DNA of 64,000 bases from Paucisalibacillus algeriensis (lineage in GTDB: Bacteria; Bacillota; Bacilli; Bacillales; Amphibacillaceae), in NCBI RefSeq assembly GCF_000577245.1, contig NZ_CBYO010000011.1, positions 1 through 64,000 on the forward strand, read 5' to 3'. Position 1 is the first letter of the stretch. Each line of letters opens with the position of its first letter. A program made the translations under genes and the position numbers. The notes under the pieces were generated by a model. The model searched no databases and was not told the origin of the DNA. It saw only the letters and a program-made list of their open reading frames with translations. Below, one piece after another: positions 17,572 through 26,214 of this stretch.

Positions 17572-17606
17572 TAAAAACCTGTATTGTCATACAATACAGG
17601 TTTTTA
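17572..17606. terminator. Bidirectional terminator between Asn-rich gene and ypcP
   Basis: TAAAAACCTGTATTG (17572-17586) and its perfect complement (17592-17606) flank a five-base loop, with A and T runs at either end. It terminates the Asn-rich gene (plus) and ypcP (minus). Confidence 0.88.
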
Positions 17607-17614
17607 CTTCGGTA

Positions 17615-18478
17615 CTACGATAAAAGTTTAATTAAATTTTTCACTTGTAATTCTTCAAATTTCTGAGTTACTTTTTCTCGGTTGTATTTCCAGCCCGCTT
17701 TTTCTAATGAGATTTCAATCGGTACATCACAACGAATTTCAGCAAGACGTCTGGACAAATGAAGCATATCTAGATTTGCTTTTATTTTTGTTTGTACACC
17801 TTTAGGTAACTGATCAATATTCTCTAATAAACAATCAATTGTTTCATGTTCTTGTAATAGCTTTAAGGCTGTTTTTTCCCCTACACCCTTAACCCCTGGA
17901 TAGTTATCGGATGTGTCTCCCATTAAACCTTTAAGGTCAATTATTTGTTTGGGGTAAAGTCCCTTCTTCTCATAAAAATTTTCCTCAGTGAATACATCAT
18001 AATTCCCTTGACCTTTTCTCATAATGGCTACACTAATTCCCGATTCAACTAATTGAAGAATATCTTGATCACCAGTTAGTATTAGCACTTCATTCTCTTT
18101 AGAGAATTGTTTGGCAAGTGTACCAATACAATCATCCGCTTCAAAATTTTCAACTCCTATATTGGGCATATCAAATGCATCAACAACCTCTTTAACTAAA
18201 TCAAATTGCGGAATTAATTCTTCAGGAGGAGCTGACCGATTACCTTTATAATCTTCATACATCGATGTGCGAAATGTTTTACTTCCCATATCCCAGCAAC
18301 AAATAACATGTGTTGGTTGAAATGTGTCCACCGCATTTAGAAAATAGCGTAGAAATTGGTACACACCATTTGTAGGTACCCCATTTTCATTTTTCATGAA
18401 GTTACCTCGAATTGATGTTGCGAAAAATCCTCTAAATAAAAGGGCCATACCATCTACTAATAAAATTGATTGCTGCAA
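17615..18478 (-). CDS. ypcP: 5'-3' exonuclease, YpcP family
   Basis: The 287-residue protein is a stand-alone relative of the PolA 5'-nuclease domain. The N-terminal PIN-like part (ILLVDGMALLFRGFF) and the acidic metal-binding residues in EADDCIGTL, ILTGDQDILQL and GLMGDTSDNYPGV are all present, followed by the H3TH helix-hairpin-helix (GVGEKTALKLL). It would process flap or primer RNA-DNA ends in the cytoplasm. The TTG start at 18478 has an AAAGGA SD. The gene follows dynA by 15 bases, as in B. subtilis. Confidence 0.93.
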   Translation of the reverse strand: MQQSILLVDGMALLFRGFFATSIRGNFMKNENGVPTNGVYQFLRYFLNAVDTFQPTHVICCWDMGSKTFRTSMYEDYKGNRSAPPEELIPQFDLVKEVVDAFDMPNIGVENFEADDCIGTLAKQFSKENEVLILTGDQDILQLVESGISVAIMRKGQGNYDVFTEENFYEKKGLYPKQIIDLKGLMGDTSDNYPGVKGVGEKTALKLLQEHETIDCLLENIDQLPKGVQTKIKANLDMLHLSRRLAEIRCDVPIEISLEKAGWKYNREKVTQKFEELQVKNLIKLLS

Positions 18479-18493
18479 TCTATTCCACGTCCT

Positions 18494-21400
18494 TTAATGT
18501 ATTCTCTTCAATATTTGCTCTAATTCTTTTTCCTTGTTGATCAAAATATTGATGTCAATAGGATCTTCTAACGCAGCCAGGCTGTTCATTACATATTGGT
18601 GTATTTCATTTTGAATATCCTGTACGTTTTGACTAACTAATGAGTCCCATTGCTGACCATAAGAATCAGTCATCGTTATTTTTGTTTGTTCAGTAAATTG
18701 TTGTATTTCAGGTACTAGAATCTGGTACATTACGCCCTTCATTTTTTCTTTCTCATTTTTTTCAAAGAATGATTTTGTACCTCTGAAAAGTGAAAAAGCT
18801 TGTTTGAACATCCTTACATCTAAATCCTGAAGTGGCTGTAGATAATCAGGCGTTGTTAAATTTACACTTTGTAATGCTGGTAGAGTAAAATCTTTATCAA
18901 CCTCATTAATTTTCTGTTTGTATACTTCCATCAGTTCTACATTCTGTTCATTAATAAATGCTTCGATTCGAAGTGAAACTGCTCGCGCCTCTTGTAATAA
19001 TTCATAACCACAATAGTCTAATAAGTCCATGGTGTTTCTCTCAAGTTGCATTATAGCTTTACGCCCAGATTCGGTAACAGTTGTAGGGTTGAATTTGTCT
19101 TTAAACATGTCGTGGAAGCGGATGCTAATTCTTTCAACCACATAGTGTAACTGCTTCGAAATCTTCTGGTAGACTCGTTCATTATAAGTGCTATCATCAC
19201 CAGAATCAACCGTATTAAGTAATCTGTCTTTTCTTTCCAGTAATATCTGTTTATACTTGGATTTTTCCTGTTCATTTAGGCTAGCTTTATGCTTAAATTG
19301 CTTGACTAATTGCATTGAGCGCTTTAGCTCATGGACTGCTGATTTAACTGCTAAATGAGACAGTTCATTCTCTAAAAATGCATAGAAATCTTCTTCAAAT
19401 TTGTGTATTTGATCGTTAATTTGTTTCTTTTCTTGTTTTTCCTTTAAGGATTTTTTACTTGAAATAGGATATAATCTTGGATTACGAATTCCTAACTTGT
19501 TTAGTTGTTCTTTTACATAATTAACTACTAGATTTAATTCTGTATTATCCTGGGCAAGATCTGAAGCATTAATAATAAAAAACATTTTATCAAGCTGGAA
19601 CGATTCTTTTACTCGACCTAATTGCATAACAAAATCTTTGTCTGCCTTTGTAATGGCATGATTAAAATACGTTACATAAAGAATCGCATCTGCATTCTTA
19701 ATGTAGTCAAATGCTACATTAGTGTGTCTTGCATTAACAGAATCTGCTCCTGGGGTATCTACTAATGTTATACCTTTTTTAGTTATGGAACAGTCATAAT
19801 ACAAATCAATAGATTCTACAAAGCAAGCCTTTGATTCATCCGTTACATATGCTTCAAAATCTTCTAAATGGATTGTTTTACTTTTACCAATTAATTCTTT
19901 ATGGTCATAATACCCTTTCAGTATGGCTTGTAAGTAGCTTTGAAACATATGACTTAATTCATCATTGTTCTGAATATCGTGTTCTTTAATCCAATTTACC
20001 AATTCACCAATATCTTCTGATGTTGGTGGTGAAAAGTGTTTAAGAATGTTTACTAAATCCTGTAGCATAGTTTTTTGGTCTTTTAGATGAATAACTACTG
20101 TACCATGTTCATAATCTTCCGTAACCGGAGTAATTCGATTAATTACAGCAGTCGTTGGATTCGGAGAGGAAGGTAAAACCCCTTCTCCAATTAATGCATT
20201 CGCAAAGGAAGATTTACCAGCACTGAATGCACCAAATAATGCAATCGTTAACTGTCGATTTGATAGTTTGCCTTTTCGAGCAGTTAATTCAGTAACTAAA
20301 GACTTAAAAGTAGGCATATCTTCTAGGACTTTTACCGTTTTATCAATGGCATGAACAACTCGTTGTACAGTTGGTAAGCCTTCTTTTTCTTCTGCTCTTT
20401 CATCAGTATTTACTTCAGTAGATGTTTCTTTTATAACTTTTACATGGGAAATTGTTTGCCCTTTTACAAATACAACTTTTTCTAATCTTTTCTGGATTGT
20501 TTTTTCCGTTTCTTTAGAGAACTCCGGTGTGTGAAGTTGGTTCTCAATTCGGTGTATTTGCTTTTGATACTTCTCCTCTATGGCTTGGTATTCCTCATTC
20601 ACCTTTACGAGTTCTTTATAGGTTTGAAGTTGCTCTTTGTATTTAGTTTGCTTTTCTTCTGATTCACGTTCAATTACATCGATGATAGCTGAAAGAGTCT
20701 TACGAGCAGCTTTTCGGTATTTATTTTTAATGCTACTTGCAAGGTCATTTGTATAATTCAACACCGAATCACCGTTTACTTGCGCACCTTTTTTTATGTT
20801 ATCAAGTAAATCTTCCTCGTTAATAGCAACACTTAATTGCTGTACAGTAGAATAAAGCGTTTGTTCCGTAATCGAATATGATTTTAATCGTTCAGCAAAT
20901 TTTTCACGTAGCTTCCATTCAATACTTGCCTGCATACTTTCTTTGACACTATTTAAAAAGTCGTCTAATCTTTTTGTTCTTTCTTCTTCAGTCTTTTTCT
21001 TAGCACCAATAAAACCGATTTTAAAATCTTTTTGTTGCGATTCTAGAAAATTTAATGCCTTGTCACGGATGTTGGCCGGCATGAGATATGCATTTTTTAA
21101 TGTGTGATCTAAGTCCTCTATATAATCGTTTTGAAAATCATTTGACATGTTTTTCAAAGTTTCAATCGAACGTTGTATGGAATCTACTATCTCCAGTAAA
21201 CTTTCATCTGCTTGATCATCAAGTGGCAGATTACCGATATCTTCATCACGCTTTTCATCTAAATAACGTTTATGAGCTGTAAGTATATTTTTCACGGATA
21301 AATCTAATCGCTGAATTCTGTCGTCGGTAAATAAGCTTTTAATTTTACTTTTAATAATATGGAATTGATTATGCATAGCATCTGGAATTAATAATGATGA

Positions 21401-22111
21401 ATAGTATATTGCTTCAGGAGATAATCCCCATTGGTCAAACGTTTGTTTGACACTATTATCAAATGATTGGAAAGTTAATTCATTTTCATTATGTTTATCA
21501 ATCTGGTTAATGATGATATAGAACGGTATTTTCATAGTTTGAATGTTCTTTAGGAACTTCATATTTAATTCAGATTGGACATGGTTATAGTCCATAACAT
21601 AAAATAATACATCAACTAGGTGAAGTGATGATTCTGTAATAATTCGATCTGTGTCATCTGCTGCATCAATACCAGGAGTATCAATGATGGCGCATTTTTC
21701 TGGAATAATTTGCTTACTCGAGCTAATCTCTATTTTGGTGATCGTATCTTTATCTTTTGCATATTCTTTAATCATATCTAAATCATAAGGTTCATCGTAT
21801 TCAATTGGATCATCATTGCGGAAAAATAAACGTGCAACTCCCTCACCAGAAGATAACTTGACAATATTAGCACTGGTTGGAATAGGACTCTTTGGTAAGA
21901 TATCACTACCTATTAAAGCGTTAATGATTGATGATTTACCTGCTGAAAAATGCCCTGTGAAACTTATAGTAAATTCATCTGATCGTTTTTTCTTATATAA
22001 ATCAATTACTTTTTCTGCGTTTATGTCATCTCCATGTTCTTTCATAACATGATAGATTCCAGTTAGATTATCATCATCTAACACTGAAGTATACTGTTTG
22101 ATTGCCTTCAC
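18494..22111 (-). CDS. dynA: Bacterial dynamin-like protein with two GTPase modules (DynA)
   Basis: This very large protein (about 1205 residues) contains two dynamin modules in tandem. The first P-loop is GHFSAGKSS (about residues 53-61) and the second GAFSAGKSS (about 625-633), each with a downstream DTPGID/DTPGADS switch and a nucleotide-specificity motif (NQIDK; NASDLA). Coiled-coil stalks follow each. The layout matches B. subtilis DynA (YpbR), which tethers and fuses membranes and takes part in phage tolerance and septum-related membrane repair. The start chosen is GTG 22111, ten bases after AAAGGGG; longer frames to 22159 lack a good SD. It precedes ypcP. Confidence 0.95.
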   Translation of the reverse strand: MKAIKQYTSVLDDDNLTGIYHVMKEHGDDINAEKVIDLYKKKRSDEFTISFTGHFSAGKSSIINALIGSDILPKSPIPTSANIVKLSSGEGVARLFFRNDDPIEYDEPYDLDMIKEYAKDKDTITKIEISSSKQIIPEKCAIIDTPGIDAADDTDRIITESSLHLVDVLFYVMDYNHVQSELNMKFLKNIQTMKIPFYIIINQIDKHNENELTFQSFDNSVKQTFDQWGLSPEAIYYSSLLIPDAMHNQFHIIKSKIKSLFTDDRIQRLDLSVKNILTAHKRYLDEKRDEDIGNLPLDDQADESLLEIVDSIQRSIETLKNMSNDFQNDYIEDLDHTLKNAYLMPANIRDKALNFLESQQKDFKIGFIGAKKKTEEERTKRLDDFLNSVKESMQASIEWKLREKFAERLKSYSITEQTLYSTVQQLSVAINEEDLLDNIKKGAQVNGDSVLNYTNDLASSIKNKYRKAARKTLSAIIDVIERESEEKQTKYKEQLQTYKELVKVNEEYQAIEEKYQKQIHRIENQLHTPEFSKETEKTIQKRLEKVVFVKGQTISHVKVIKETSTEVNTDERAEEKEGLPTVQRVVHAIDKTVKVLEDMPTFKSLVTELTARKGKLSNRQLTIALFGAFSAGKSSFANALIGEGVLPSSPNPTTAVINRITPVTEDYEHGTVVIHLKDQKTMLQDLVNILKHFSPPTSEDIGELVNWIKEHDIQNNDELSHMFQSYLQAILKGYYDHKELIGKSKTIHLEDFEAYVTDESKACFVESIDLYYDCSITKKGITLVDTPGADSVNARHTNVAFDYIKNADAILYVTYFNHAITKADKDFVMQLGRVKESFQLDKMFFIINASDLAQDNTELNLVVNYVKEQLNKLGIRNPRLYPISSKKSLKEKQEKKQINDQIHKFEEDFYAFLENELSHLAVKSAVHELKRSMQLVKQFKHKASLNEQEKSKYKQILLERKDRLLNTVDSGDDSTYNERVYQKISKQLHYVVERISIRFHDMFKDKFNPTTVTESGRKAIMQLERNTMDLLDYCGYELLQEARAVSLRIEAFINEQNVELMEVYKQKINEVDKDFTLPALQSVNLTTPDYLQPLQDLDVRMFKQAFSLFRGTKSFFEKNEKEKMKGVMYQILVPEIQQFTEQTKITMTDSYGQQWDSLVSQNVQDIQNEIHQYVMNSLAALEDPIDINILINKEKELEQILKRIH

Positions 22112-22287
22112 GTGAAATAAACCCCTTTGTTTCAACATAATATCTTTATTATAGCGCATACTTAAGGCTTATTACTACCCTGTTTAAAATGGAAAGGTGT
22201 TATCTAACAGAATGATTGCATTTTTTAGAAATGGTGGGTAATAAGTTTGTGTTAAAGCCCTTTATAACAGCATAATACTAACACAGC

Positions 22288-22321
22288 AAAAAAAAACTTC
22301 CTAGATCTTAAGAAGTTTTTT
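22288..22321 (-). terminator. Terminator of CBS-domain gene
   Basis: AAAAACTTC and GAAGTTTTT arms with an inner palindromic TAGATCTTA, overlapping the stop codon of the CBS gene; the minus strand continues with TTTTTTTTTGC. Confidence 0.75.
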
Positions 22322-22781
22322 CTTTGTTTATGATTTCCATGGTAATATGTCGGAGTAAATCTCCTCTGCTTATTACTCCTACTACTTTATCTTCTCTGTC
22401 TACAACGGGAATTTTCTTAAAGTGGTGTTTAGAAAAGATAGCTAATGCTATATCTAAATCACTTTCGGGTTTAACTGTTTTTATATCCCTTGTTTTCATT
22501 AAGTTTGAAACATTCTTCTCCAATGAATAACCTAATTTATCCGTTAATTTTTCTTGTTCATTTACCATAATTATGGCAAACATATCAAATACAGTTCTAC
22601 TATTAGGTTTTAGATAACGGATAACATCACCATCACTTATCATTCCAACTAACTTATTTTCATTAGATATTACTGGTACACCGCCGATTTTGTGGTTTAC
22701 TAGAATTTCAAGTAATTCCCTAATTGTTGTTCCTTCCGTTACACTAATTACATCTCGAATCATAAAGTCTTTTACTTGCAT
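22308..22781 (-). CDS. CBS-domain pair protein
   Basis: The 157-residue protein consists of two CBS motifs (about residues 4-60 and 93-150) joined by a short charged linker. The conserved VPVISNENKLVGMISDGDV and KIPVVDREDKVVGVISRGD signatures are clear. Such stand-alone pairs (Bateman modules) bind adenine nucleotides and act as energy sensors. No fused catalytic domain is present. It is separated from the flavin reductase gene by about 30 bases and may share a transcript with it. Its partner enzyme is unknown. Confidence 0.9.
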   Translation of the reverse strand: MQVKDFMIRDVISVTEGTTIRELLEILVNHKIGGVPVISNENKLVGMISDGDVIRYLKPNSRTVFDMFAIIMVNEQEKLTDKLGYSLEKNVSNLMKTRDIKTVKPESDLDIALAIFSKHHFKKIPVVDREDKVVGVISRGDLLRHITMEIINKEKTS

Positions 22782-22812
22782 GAATTCACCAACTTATCGT
22801 ATGTTTCTGTTG

Positions 22813-23271
22813 TTAATCTAAATAACGGTACTTGCCACTAAAAAAAATGACTGGTTCTTCTTCCATTGTCGTGTAATCTGTCACTTCCCCTATATAAACT
22901 ATATGATCCCCAGCTTTTAAAGAACTGATAATGCGACAAGATAATGTTGCTAATGCTCCTTGTAATACAGGAACAGTGTCTAAGCTAATAAATTGAATCT
23001 TATCCTGGGTCTCCTCTTGTTTTGCAAATATTCTAGAGTAATCTTCTTGATTCTTCGATAAAATACTTAATCCAAATTCTTTCACTTCATCTAATTTAGC
23101 GTACATCCTTGCCTTTTCATCGATAGAAATCGCAATTAGTCTGGGGGACAGAGAAACAGACATAAACGCATTAACAGTCATGGCCATAATTTCATTGTTA
23201 TATTCTATTGAAACAACAGTAATTCCGGTTGCAAATTTCCCCATTGCGTTTCGAAATTGTCGTTCTTCCAT
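22813..23271 (-). CDS. Flavin reductase family protein (HpaC-like)
   Basis: The 152-residue protein has the split-barrel flavin reductase fold: FATGITVVS near the N-terminus, MTVNAFMSVSLSP and GDHIVYIGEV. These enzymes reduce FMN/FAD with NAD(P)H, often for a partner monooxygenase, but no monooxygenase is nearby. The start is ATG 23271 with a GGGGAAA SD. It may be co-transcribed with the CBS gene. The substrate partner is unknown. Confidence 0.88.
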   Translation of the reverse strand: MEERQFRNAMGKFATGITVVSIEYNNEIMAMTVNAFMSVSLSPRLIAISIDEKARMYAKLDEVKEFGLSILSKNQEDYSRIFAKQEETQDKIQFISLDTVPVLQGALATLSCRIISSLKAGDHIVYIGEVTDYTTMEEEPVIFFSGKYRYLD

Positions 23272-23490
23272 TTATTTCCCCACTTTCACCATTGTTTCCT
23301 ACTTATATCATAACTCGAATATCAAAAGTTATGAAACTTAATTTAGTTAACATAATTTTATTATGGTAAACTAAATAATCGTTTTACAATAGTGTATGTA
23401 CTTTATGCTAATCTGTTAGAATTCCGATTCAATCACCCTCCTTTTAAAACACATTCTTGTAGTTACTTTTATACTTACCTAATACAAAAA

Positions 23491-23530
23491 AGAAGTCCCA
23501 GATAGGAACAGATCCCATCTGAGACTTCTC
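23491..23530 (-). terminator. Terminator of the acyl-CoA catabolic operon
   Basis: AGAAGTCTCAGAT on the minus strand pairs with ATCTGGGACTTCT around a 13-base loop, with one mismatch, followed by TTTTTTG. It ends the operon beginning with the acyl-CoA dehydrogenase. Confidence 0.8.
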
Positions 23531-23532
23531 TA

Positions 23533-25062
23533 TTACACTGGATATACACCATGTTTTCGTTCGGTAAAGACAACATTTTTCGCATCATAAATTTGATAGC
23601 GTTTTACTAATTCTTTCCTTAAGTTGTTTGGTTCCACGATTGCATCAATTACCATTTCACTTGCTAGACGATAAATATCGATATCATCACGATATTCATC
23701 TTGTTTTTGTTTAATAAATGCCGCGCGCTCTTCTTCTGGTAATTCAGCAATTTTATTAGCATAAACAGCATTAACAGCTGCTTCTGGTCCCATAACCGCA
23801 ATTTGAGCAGTCGGTAAAGCAATTACTGCGTCAGGTTCAAATGCTGGACCAGCCATTGCGTAAAGTCCAGCACCATATGCCTTTCGAACGATCACAGAGA
23901 TTTTTGGAACCGTTGCTTCACTCATTGCAGCAAGCATCTTTGCTCCGTGGCGAATAATTCCAGCTCGCTCAACCTTCGTTCCAATCATAAATCCAGGAAC
24001 GTCCATAAGGAATAGTAATGAGATATTAAATGCATCACATAATTGGATAAACTTCGCTGCTTTATCAGCCGAATCCGGAAAAAGCACTCCACCCTTCATT
24101 CTTGGCTGATTTGCAATAATACCGACTGATTTACCATTTATTCTTGAAAGGCCTGTTATCAATTCTGGAGCAAATTTCTTTTTGATTTCACAAAAACTAT
24201 CTTCATCAATGATTCTATTAATAAAATCATACATATTGAATGGTGCGTTTTGATTTTCTGGTATGATGTCCTCAATTGACTTTTCAAATTCTTTTACTGC
24301 TTTAGCTTCATATGTTCTTGGCTTTTCCCTAAAGTTCTTAGGGAAATAAGATAAATAATTACGCGCATAACTAATTGCATCAGGCTCTGTTTTCACTAAA
24401 ACATCGCCAACTCCAGAAACCGAGCAATGCATCTTAGCTCCACCCATCTCTTCAAGCGTAACCTTTTCTCCGATAACCTTTTCTGCCATTCTTGGAGATC
24501 CAAGATACATGGATGCATTTCCGTCAACCATAACAACGATATCACAGAATGCTGGAATATATGCTCCTCCTGCAGCAGATGGCCCGAACAGCAAGCAGAT
24601 TTGTGGTACACGTCCAGAGAGTTTGATTTGATTATGAAAAATTCGTCCTGCCCCTCTTCTTCCAGGGAACATCTCAATTTGATCTGTGATTCTGGCACCA
24701 GCAGAATCAACCAGATATAGGATAGGTAATTCTAAAGTAAGCGCAGATTCTTGGATGCGAAGAATCTTTTCAACGGTTCTTTTACCCCAAGAACCTGCTT
24801 TCACAGTAGAATCATTTGCCATGACGCAGACATCTTGGCCATTGATTTTACCAATACCAGTTACGACACCATCTGATGGTAAAGAATCATCCATACAGTT
24901 GGCGAAAAATGCATCTTCTATGTCTATGCCTTCATCAAATAATAATTCTAAACGCTTCCGGACAAATAGTTTCCCTTTTTCTTCGTTCTTTTGGTGATAT
25001 TTCTCCTGTCCGCCTTTTTCTATATGTTGTACTCTTTTTTGTAGCTCTTCTATATAAGACAA
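23533..25062 (-). CDS. Acyl-CoA carboxylase, carboxyltransferase subunit (YngE-like)
   Basis: The 509-residue protein is a biotin-dependent carboxyltransferase of the propionyl/methylcrotonyl-CoA carboxylase beta family, with both crotonase-like halves. Motifs include the GSWGKRTVEKI and LVDSAGARI stretch, GPSAAGGAYIPAF with the oxyanion-forming glycines, and in the second half RMKGGVLFPDSADKAA and RKAYGAGLYAMAG. It transfers CO2 from biotin to an acyl-CoA. The TTG start at 25062 has an AGGAGG SD at nine bases. In this operon the likely substrate is 3-methylcrotonyl-CoA from leucine, as in yngE; the specificity is inferred. Confidence 0.92.
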   Translation of the reverse strand: MSYIEELQKRVQHIEKGGQEKYHQKNEEKGKLFVRKRLELLFDEGIDIEDAFFANCMDDSLPSDGVVTGIGKINGQDVCVMANDSTVKAGSWGKRTVEKILRIQESALTLELPILYLVDSAGARITDQIEMFPGRRGAGRIFHNQIKLSGRVPQICLLFGPSAAGGAYIPAFCDIVVMVDGNASMYLGSPRMAEKVIGEKVTLEEMGGAKMHCSVSGVGDVLVKTEPDAISYARNYLSYFPKNFREKPRTYEAKAVKEFEKSIEDIIPENQNAPFNMYDFINRIIDEDSFCEIKKKFAPELITGLSRINGKSVGIIANQPRMKGGVLFPDSADKAAKFIQLCDAFNISLLFLMDVPGFMIGTKVERAGIIRHGAKMLAAMSEATVPKISVIVRKAYGAGLYAMAGPAFEPDAVIALPTAQIAVMGPEAAVNAVYANKIAELPEEERAAFIKQKQDEYRDDIDIYRLASEMVIDAIVEPNNLRKELVKRYQIYDAKNVVFTERKHGVYPV

Positions 25063-25084
25063 TTTGCATTACCTCCTTGAAGGG

Positions 25085-25864
25085 TTAATTTCCTTGGTAA
25101 TTTGGAGTACGTTTTTCTTTGAATGCTTTTAGACCTTCCAAACGATCGTTTGTTTTAATTGTTCCTTTATAGCATAAATGCTCAATTTCTAGACCTGTCG
25201 ATAATTCAGTTTGCATCCCCTGATTAATTGCAGTTTTAGCTTGACGTAAAGCTATAGGGCCATTCTTAGCAATAGATTTTGCTACGTCAATTGCATAGCT
25301 AAGTAGCTCTTCCTTAGGAATAATCTCTTCAACTAATCCTATAGAAAGTGCATCATTCGCTGATATTGCTTTTGCAGAAAAAATTAATTGTTTAGCACGG
25401 CCAATCCCAATTAATCGTGGCAAACGCTGTGTGCCCCCAGCACCAGGAATAATTGCTAAAGATGTTTCTGTTAATCCCATTTTGGCAGTATCTGCTGCAA
25501 TACGAATGTCGCAGCCTAGAGCTAGCTCTAATCCACCACCAAACGCCACACCATTTAAAGCGGCAATAACAGGTACTTTAATAGATTCAACTGCACGTAC
25601 CGATTGTCCAATATACCTGACAGCATCCACTACTTGATCATCATTCATTCCGCTACGTTCTTTTAAATCTGCACCTGCACAAAAAGCTTTATCGCCGGAT
25701 CCAGTAATAATTACACAATTAATTTGTTTATTACTATTTATTTCTTTTACAGTAGAATTTAAATCATCTAATAATCCCTTTGACATGGCATTAGCGGCCT
25801 CAGGTCTATTTAACGTAATTAGGGCCACATTACCATCGATTACTTTTAAATCTACTAAGGTCAT
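25085..25864 (-). CDS. Enoyl-CoA hydratase family protein (YngF-like)
   Basis: The 259-residue protein belongs to the crotonase superfamily. The oxyanion-hole region AFCAGADLKE and the catalytic GGGLELALGCD and IPGAGGTQRLPRLIG segments are intact, with the two catalytic glutamates of true hydratases at the expected positions. In leucine breakdown this would hydrate 3-methylglutaconyl-CoA to HMG-CoA. The start is ATG 25864 with GGGGAGG. It lies 22 bases before the carboxylase subunit and is probably co-transcribed with it. Confidence 0.9.
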   Translation of the reverse strand: MTLVDLKVIDGNVALITLNRPEAANAMSKGLLDDLNSTVKEINSNKQINCVIITGSGDKAFCAGADLKERSGMNDDQVVDAVRYIGQSVRAVESIKVPVIAALNGVAFGGGLELALGCDIRIAADTAKMGLTETSLAIIPGAGGTQRLPRLIGIGRAKQLIFSAKAISANDALSIGLVEEIIPKEELLSYAIDVAKSIAKNGPIALRQAKTAINQGMQTELSTGLEIEHLCYKGTIKTNDRLEGLKAFKEKRTPNYQGN

Positions 25865-25975
25865 AGTTTCCTCCCCGAATAATAGATTTTTTAATTATAC
25901 TACGCTTGTAAAACTTAATTATAGCTACTTATTATTTCTTTTACTTAGTAACAATCTTTTGGAAACAGCCTTATA

Positions 25976-26191
25976 CTAAGACTCAATAATAGCTATTACA
26001 TCGCCTTCGTTCACAAAATCCCCTTCAGTAACTTTAATTTCTTTTACTGTTCCAGCTTCCTCCGCTACAATTGGAATTTCCATTTTCATTGATTCTAGGA
26101 TAACGATATCTTGATCCTCCTCAACAGTGTCACCTACCGCTACGACAATCTTCCAAACGTTACCTGCCATCATTGCTTTTACTTCTTCCAT
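25976..26191 (-). CDS. Biotin carboxyl carrier protein (YngHB-like)
   Basis: The 71-residue protein consists of a single biotinyl domain with the ESMKMEIP motif, whose second lysine in MKM receives biotin. It shuttles the carboxyl group between the biotin carboxylase (upstream gene) and the carboxyltransferase. The start is ATG 26191 with an AGGAGG SD. An HMG-CoA lyase gene lies after this position in B. subtilis but is absent here; only 111 bases separate it from the hydratase. Confidence 0.93.
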   Translation of the reverse strand: MEEVKAMMAGNVWKIVVAVGDTVEEDQDIVILESMKMEIPIVAEEAGTVKEIKVTEGDFVNEGDVIAIIES

Positions 26192-26214
26192 TATTTTCTC
26201 CTCCTCGTAGGCAT

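Noticed and set aside
17258-17590. Long minus-strand frames rich in Cys, Tyr or Leu across the Asn-rich gene
   Set aside because: They are the reverse complement of AAC/AAT repeats; the plus-strand gene has the SD and terminator, and these frames have neither.
24396-24997. Several frames over 90 codons on both strands across the carboxylase gene
   Set aside because: All are shadows of the 509-residue carboxyltransferase, which has intact family motifs and a good SD.
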